A stretch of 64,000 bases of DNA from Capitulum mitella (taxonomy: Eukaryota > Arthropoda > Thecostraca > Pollicipedomorpha > Pollicipedidae): contig CP099845.1 in NCBI GenBank assembly GCA_030062745.1, positions 20,606,556-20,670,555 on the forward strand, read 5' to 3'. Below the pieces are notes generated by a model that was not told the origin of the DNA, searched no databases, and was given only the letters and a program-made list of their open reading frames with translations. The position numbers were made by a program, and so were the translations under genes. Shown piece after piece: positions 58,948-64,000 of the stretch. How positions within the stretch are numbered: position 1 is the stretch's first letter; every line of letters begins with the position of its first letter.

Positions 58948-60356
58948 CTGCGGCACAGCACCGGAACATTCAGCGCCGCAGAGGTCGGTCTCAGGCGTCG
59001 TCCTCAGCGTTCGAACTCAACCTAGGGCCTGCTTGTTCAGTGCTCAACTGTCCGTTCGCCCCTTCAAGGCATTGTCGTCGAAGTGGACGGAATCAGGCTC
59101 TGTTGCGATATTCCTCTGGCATCGCTGGCATCGACCTCTGTGCCGGGCAAAGAACTGCTGTTCTGGTTGCTGTAACTATCGCCCTTTATTTCAATATTGT
59201 TGCCGCTTCCATTGCTGTCGCATTTCGTTCGCTGCAACAGGCACAACACAAATCACCACAAGCTGCGAGTGCGGCACCCAAAAAGGCATTTATGATTCAC
59301 GCCGTGATGTAAAATTAATCATTCCGGCGGAACTTTTGGTGCTTTAAAGTGAATCGTGTTAGCATAAGAAAATCGTAAGCACAAATATGAGATTTTCATC
59401 TAACAGTAAAGGTCCCTTTGGAAACACGATTCAATGATACTTGTGTTTACCCTTATTCCCGGAGGGCTAGACGGTATAGCCGTTGCCGGCATGGGGTTTG
59501 CCCCCTGAGATCTCGAGAACTCGAGAACGCATCCGATTTAATTACAACAAATGAGCTGAAGACCAAAATGGAGGGCATTTTTAAGCTTGTTATAACTCCG
59601 CTGTTTGTTCGCCCATTTTGATGAAATTGGCATAAATCGAGAAGTTATGGACGGAGCTTTTACCTTTGGTCCATATCTTCGTAATTTGAGAAATTTCATA
59701 GACGTTCACGGGTTTCAAAAATGGAACCATTAGTTCTGAATTAACAAAACAGTTAAAAACGCTTTCTTGACATTCAGTAGTCATGTTATGCTGAAGAAGC
59801 ACAAATTGTATTACACTCTTTGTATAAAGTTGACGTAGGCAGTGCTAGGGACATGAAAAGGGAGAACTGGCGTGGTCACATGTTCATCAGATCAACTTAC
59901 GACCTCTGACCTTAAATGACCTCCAGTGACCTTAGAGTTACGCGGGATGATCTTGAGTGCATTTCATGCTGTCTGAAAACGTTTCTAGTCATTTTAATCT
60001 GCTCTATTTCTAAAATTTTATTTTACGGCTGTTGTGATATACGGTACGCTTACTGACATTTTATGTCATAGCTCCATGAGCCGACCTAATATTCAACTGG
60101 AAACCTTGTACATAAGAAGAGGGCACCTTTCTATGTGATATGTATTCCGGATTTGGCACTTGGAAAAAATAGCATCAAAATTATTACTATAAAACCGATT
60201 TTTTCACTTCTGACCTTGGCCTGACATTATCAGAAGATCTCAGAATAACAAAATTACATTTGTTGCTTGCCAAACTATTTACCTTTACATCCACATAAAG
60301 CTTTAAATTCTATCTTAAAAGCGCTCTTTTTGGCAGCCATTTTCCTTTTACCTTAA

Positions 60357-61553
60357 CCCTATTCCCGGAGGGCTCGACGGTATGGTTGATTTCCGGCAGG
60401 GGGGGCGGATTCGGCCCCCCCTGAGATCTCGAGAACTACTTGTCCGATTTCATCGCAACAAACGGCAATCGACTTGCCATGATGTAAACTACATTTTTTT
60501 ACAGAAAAAATTGAAAGGTGTAGATACACGGGGGGCAAAAATTTCAAAATAAGGGATATTTTTGGACTTCCTATAACTCCGTTGTTTATGGACCGATTTC
60601 GATGAAACCGGCATGAATCAAGAGATTATGGATAGGACTTTCACCATTAGCACACACATCTGAAATTTTGGGAAAATTCATCGGCGTTCACAGGGTTTCA
60701 AAAATAGGATGATTATTTTTTCAACCACTGAATGAACAAAAAAGGCAAAACACTTTTTTGGCTTCTGCTAGTCATGTTATGCTAAACAAGTACAAATTGC
60801 ATTACAGTGTTTGCATAATATTCGCATAGGCAGTGCCAGGGACATGAAAAAAGGGAACTGCCATGGTCACATGCTCTTCAGATCAACTTGTGACCTTTGA
60901 CCTTAAATGACCTCCAGCGACCTCCTTGGAGTCACTTGTAATGATCTCATGTGCATTTAATATTATCTGCAAACGTTTTCAGTAATTTGAATTCACTCTA
61001 TTTCAAAAATTTCATTTTATGGCAATTGCGATATAAGATACGCGCACTGACATTTTAGGTCATAGCTCCGTGACCCGACCTGATATCAAGCTGAAACTTG
61101 ATACACAAGTAGAGGGCATTTTTCTGCGTCATATGTATTCCGGGTTTGGCATTTAAAAAACCGCACCGAAATTTTTGCGATAAAACCAAATTTTGACTTT
61201 TGACCTTAACCTGACCTTGTAAAGTTACCTCAGATGGACAAAATTATATCTGCACATTGCCCAGCTATTTATCTATACATCCATATAAAGTTTTAAGTTT
61301 TATCTTAAAAACGCCGTTTTTGGCAGACACTTTCCTTGTGCCCTCAACATGGCCAAAAATGGCATGAGGTGCCTCCCAACAACGTTGCCTGGCTTCGATC
61401 CTGAGCAAAATAGGTTTTTGAAATTTTGTCACGGCACGTAAAAAGAATAGCTAGGGAAAGTCACCATGTTTCGTGAAACTGCGTTAAAAAGCCTGGAATT
61501 GGCAAGCCAAAAACCCGAGGGGGGCTGATTCAGCTCCCCTGCCGGGAATAGGG
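60357..61553. mobile_element. Inner TTAA element (piggyBac-like MITE), 1197 bp
   Basis: It begins CCCTATTCCCGGAGGG and ends CCCTGCCGGGAATAGGG, with ends inverted over about 16 bases with one gap. It is flanked by exact TTAA on both sides (60353-60356 and 61554-61557), the expected piggyBac target duplication. It interrupts the related outer element. No ORF of useful length is present, so it would need a transposase supplied from elsewhere. Confidence 0.82.
60891..60903. promoter_or_regulatory. Consensus DR1 nuclear-receptor site inside the inner element
   Basis: TGACCTTTGACCT is, on the minus strand, AGGTCAAAGGTCA, a perfect direct repeat with one-base spacing of the type bound by HNF4 and RXR/USP. 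More TGACCT half-sites follow within 30 bases. The outer element has the related CGACCTCTGACCT at 59900-59912. Confidence 0.4.
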
Positions 61554-62763
61554 TTAAACAGGGACAACAAATGGCCTGAGATGCCTCCCAAAAACGTCAC
61601 CTGGCTTTGTCCTTGAGCAAAACAGAATTACGAAATTTTGTTGCGGTGCATGCAAAGAATATGTAGAAAAATTGAGCAGGTTTCGTGTAGCTGCATCAAA
61701 AGCCCTGAAATTAGCGAGCAAAAAACCCGAGGGGACGGATTCAGTCCCCTGCAGGGAATAGAGTTAATAAGCATTTACAAATTTCTGGTTTTCATTACAT
61801 CGCAGCAGAGATCTGAGTTTGATGTTAGTGTCCTGCTGCACGAGGGATGACATGGATCTCCAGCTGATGGTACCTATTTTGCAGCGTGGCAGCAGCCGAG
61901 GAGAACAGAGCGTCGGTATTCCTTGGCTTCCAGCGAGTGGACGCGGTGACGGAAGGCAATGCGACAAAGGTCTGCCCAGAGGGAGACGACTGGCTTCGTA
62001 CTCTAGCTAATGGCAAAGACGCTATCTAGTTCACATTTTTCCTGTCAACGAGCAGCAAAAGTGCGCGAGTCAGGGAAGAGGCGCTGGGCTCCTCACGTGC
62101 CTTGCAAACTTAAATTAGGCGCTTGTTTGCCTGCTACGGCGCATGAACTCATAAAGTATACCTGCTTGCTGTGTATAAATAGCGCATAAAAGGGAATGTA
62201 GTTTCTTTACTCGTCCATGAAATGGGCACTGTGTCCATCAAACTGGCGCAAACATTATACTTACTGCAATTTTCCTTTGGAGAACCACACAATGGACTCT
62301 CAAAAGAATATTAGAAAAAACTGCAACGGGGCTAAAGGTAAGTTTCTGCCCGACGAAATCGCAAACAATCCTTTGTATAGTTGCCACCAATGTAAATAAT
62401 GTATCATCCTGTTTCTAACCATACTTTCCACTAGTTGATTTTTTAAAAAATAAGAAAATCGTAACGATAATGTACCACTCAGTAGTACCTTGCTGCAGTC
62501 GACTGGCGTAGAACGACATTATTCCGTGGCGGAAAATGTAGTGCCGCCAAGGTTAAGGTTATTGACATCAAGGATGTGTAGACCCTGCATGCATCTTGAA
62601 GCGATTAATGACGTCATATACATGGAAATTATATTCTGTTGCCACAGACTGAATTTGAGGAACTGCTGAATTATTACGCCGTTATATTATTGTATTAGAT
62701 AATTGTTGGGATATCTGACATCAGTATTATTACACTATGACGTTTAATACTCGTTAGATTACA

Positions 62764-62915
62764 TTAGGTTGCTAGGTTGGGTTGTGCTGGGCTAGGTTAG
62801 ATAAGGTTAGGTTAGGTTAGGCTAGGTTAGGTTAGGTTAGGTTAGGCTAGGCTAGGCTAGGCTAAACTAGGCTAGGTTAGGTTAGGTTAGGTTAGGTTAC
62901 TTTGTTAGGTTAGGG
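62764..62915 (+). repeat. Interstitial telomere-type repeat, TTAGG/GCTAGG
   Basis: About 150 bases made mostly of GTTAG and GCTAG pentamers, including runs of four to six perfect TTAGG units. TTAGG is the arthropod telomere repeat. It is embedded in ordinary sequence on both sides, so it is an interstitial block and not a chromosome end. Confidence 0.9.
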
Positions 62916-62919
62916 TAAA

Positions 62920-63141
62920 TTTTTATTTATTGTTTTATTTCACTTCCTAATATTTTCAAGTTTTGTCCCGTGATTTCTTTTCAGAGATTTTATTCCACTG
63001 CTTTTTATTTTTGTTTTGTATTTTTCAAATTGCAATTTCACTTTCCCATCTTTCTAATATTTTTACTTTTTATTATTCTCGTTGTTCGTTATTATTATTA
63101 TTACCATTTTATTATTATTGTAATTATTGTTATTATCACTA

Positions 63142-63175
<34 letters not shown>

Positions 63176-63180
63176 AAACG
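62920..63180. repeat. AT-rich low-complexity tract with (TTA)n
   Basis: Pyrimidine- and AT-rich sequence ending in about ten consecutive ATT/TTA steps at 63142-63173. The plus ORFs here (poly Phe/Tyr/Ile/Leu) are artefacts of this composition. Confidence 0.9.
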
Positions 63181-63323
63181 ACTAACTTTTTATTTTAGAG
63201 ATAATTTATATCGCATTAGTTATTTCCCCAACCTTTTTTATTACTCTTGATTGGACCTTGAGTCCGACCGACGACCAATCAGCGTCGGGATCTCACGTAA
63301 ACAAACTATTTAACGCAGAAACG

Positions 63324-63743
63324 TCAAAAATCCCTCCGCGAGCGTCTGGCGGTTAGCATATCAGTGACGACGCAATCTGTTTTGGGGAAAACAATGTGTG
63401 CTTCAGGTTTTTCCGGCTGAAATCGTAAGTAGTGCTTACCAGTATTGCATTTGAAGCGCCATGCAACCACCACTACGATTATTTTCCCTCGAAGTAAGCG
63501 CTCGGTCAAAATCTTACTGTTGACCTCGGAACGAAAGAAGCCACAGACCTCATATTCCAAGAACCCTATCTGAACAGCACAACCACCTCTTTCCAAAACA
63601 TAGTTGATCCGTTCGCCACGGGCAAGGTCGTGTGACGTCATAAGCTGAATCAAAGACTCGGTTTTCAGCAGTGTTAGGAATTCGGTATCTGCCTTTCCCT
63701 TTCGACATGACCTGCAAAAGCTGATCAGGACATAAGGACACAA
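63324..63743 (-). CDS. Unrecognised 139-codon ORF
   Basis: A single-exon minus ORF of 139 codons in DNA of about 46% GC, longer than expected by chance but without a known domain. It contains ESLIQLMTSHDLARGERINY then VLERGG, and ends MLTARRSRRDF. No promoter was found upstream of its start. CCAAT boxes in both orientations (GATTGG at 63249, CCAAT at 63273) lie just past its 3' end. It could be an exon, a transposon remnant or chance. Confidence 0.2.
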   Translation of the reverse strand: MCPYVLISFCRSCRKGKADTEFLTLLKTESLIQLMTSHDLARGERINYVLERGGCAVQIGFLEYEVCGFFRSEVNSKILTERLLRGKIIVVVVAWRFKCNTGKHYLRFQPEKPEAHIVFPKTDCVVTDMLTARRSRRDF

Positions 63744-64000
63744 GGACCAAATACCAGGTTGTGCAGTTCACAGATAGCCGCAACTGAGGTCAGCGACGGT
63801 CAGTGGCTTACTTCGCACAGTATCGATTTTGCTTCTTCTCTGAGATAGATCTAGCTCTAGCTCTAGTGTAGATAAGGGAACAATGGGCTTTTGTAGCTTC
63901 TCATAATATTTTGCTCCCGAAACATGAAAGGGTCAAATGTCCGACCATGGCCCAATTTAAAATTGTGTCCTTGGTTAACATAGGTCACTGTCTGCAAAAA

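Larger units (their letters stand above)
59451..61762. mobile_element. Outer TTAA element (piggyBac-like, non-autonomous), split by a nested copy
   Basis: The left end CCTTATTCCCGGAGGG (59451) and right end CAGGGAATAGAG (to 61762) are inverted. They are flanked by TTAC (59447-59450, a decayed TTAA) and TTAA (61763-61766). Without the insert the element is about 1.1 kb. Its left 900 bases and right 200 bases match the corresponding parts of the inner element at perhaps three quarters identity. No transposase ORF remains. The TTAA target and ends beginning CCCT are hallmarks of the piggyBac superfamily. Confidence 0.75.

Noticed and set aside
58521-59312. 263-codon plus-strand ORF
   Set aside because: Overlaps the minus-strand fibronectin III exon and has low-complexity, domain-free sequence.
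62963-63250. 95-codon Phe/Ile/Tyr-rich ORF
   Set aside because: Encoded by the AT-rich (TTA)n low-complexity tract.

Overview
This window looks like arthropod nuclear DNA, possibly crustacean (the crustacean guess is weak). The coding content is delta/epsilon-class glutathione S-transferases with short GT-AG introns, a heteromeric amino-acid transporter light chain and the C-terminal exons of a sidestep-type adhesion protein. A block of TTAGG/GCTAGG repeats (the arthropod telomere motif) lies at 62.8 kb. Confident coding exons are GC-rich with strong third-position G/C. The surrounding DNA is near 45% GC and crowded with minisatellites, microsatellites and small inverted-repeat elements.

Layout. 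0-17 kb: no convincing gene. It holds a GC-rich array of about 21 bp units (0.16-1.0 kb), a (TA)27 tract, a GC island with a GTCACGTGAC palindrome, a degenerate CACC/GACC-rich array at 10 kb, an inverted-repeat element at 14.65-14.85 kb and a minisatellite-bearing element at 14.86-15.57 kb. 17.2-19.8 kb: a first GST gene (221 aa). 20.5-22.4 kb: a long diverged minisatellite with a GGGCCCCT core. 23.69-23.90 kb: six copies of a 34 bp unit. 23.95-37.79 kb: a tandem triplication of about 4.6 kb units, each with a noncoding leader exon, three coding exons and a distal AATAAA, giving three 219-aa GST paralogues. 40.7-42.3 kb: an intronless SLC7-type transporter (532 aa). 43-53 kb: mostly noncoding, with an unrecognised helical ORF at 47.1-47.4 kb, a minus-strand frame-shifted fragment at 45.7 kb and a minus-strand hydrophobic multi-exon candidate at 49.8-50.7 kb. 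53.6-59 kb: minus-strand exons of a membrane adhesion protein (fibronectin III end plus transmembrane segment), a possible cytoplasmic-tail exon, and next to it a minisatellite in which nearly every unit carries a consensus 5' splice site. 59.45-61.77 kb: two nested non-autonomous elements with piggyBac-like TTAA target sites. 62.7-64 kb: interstitial telomeric repeat, AT-rich DNA and one unassigned minus-strand ORF.

The GST genes form a detoxification cluster. All four share the same intron positions (after residue 66 in phase 2, after residue 113 in phase 0). The three recent copies differ mainly near the active-site serine and around helix 4, which lines the hydrophobic substrate pocket in related enzymes. 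The adjacent amino-acid transporter could serve cystine or neutral amino-acid uptake; a functional link to glutathione use is only a guess. All calls come from reading the sequence. No alignment or database search was run.
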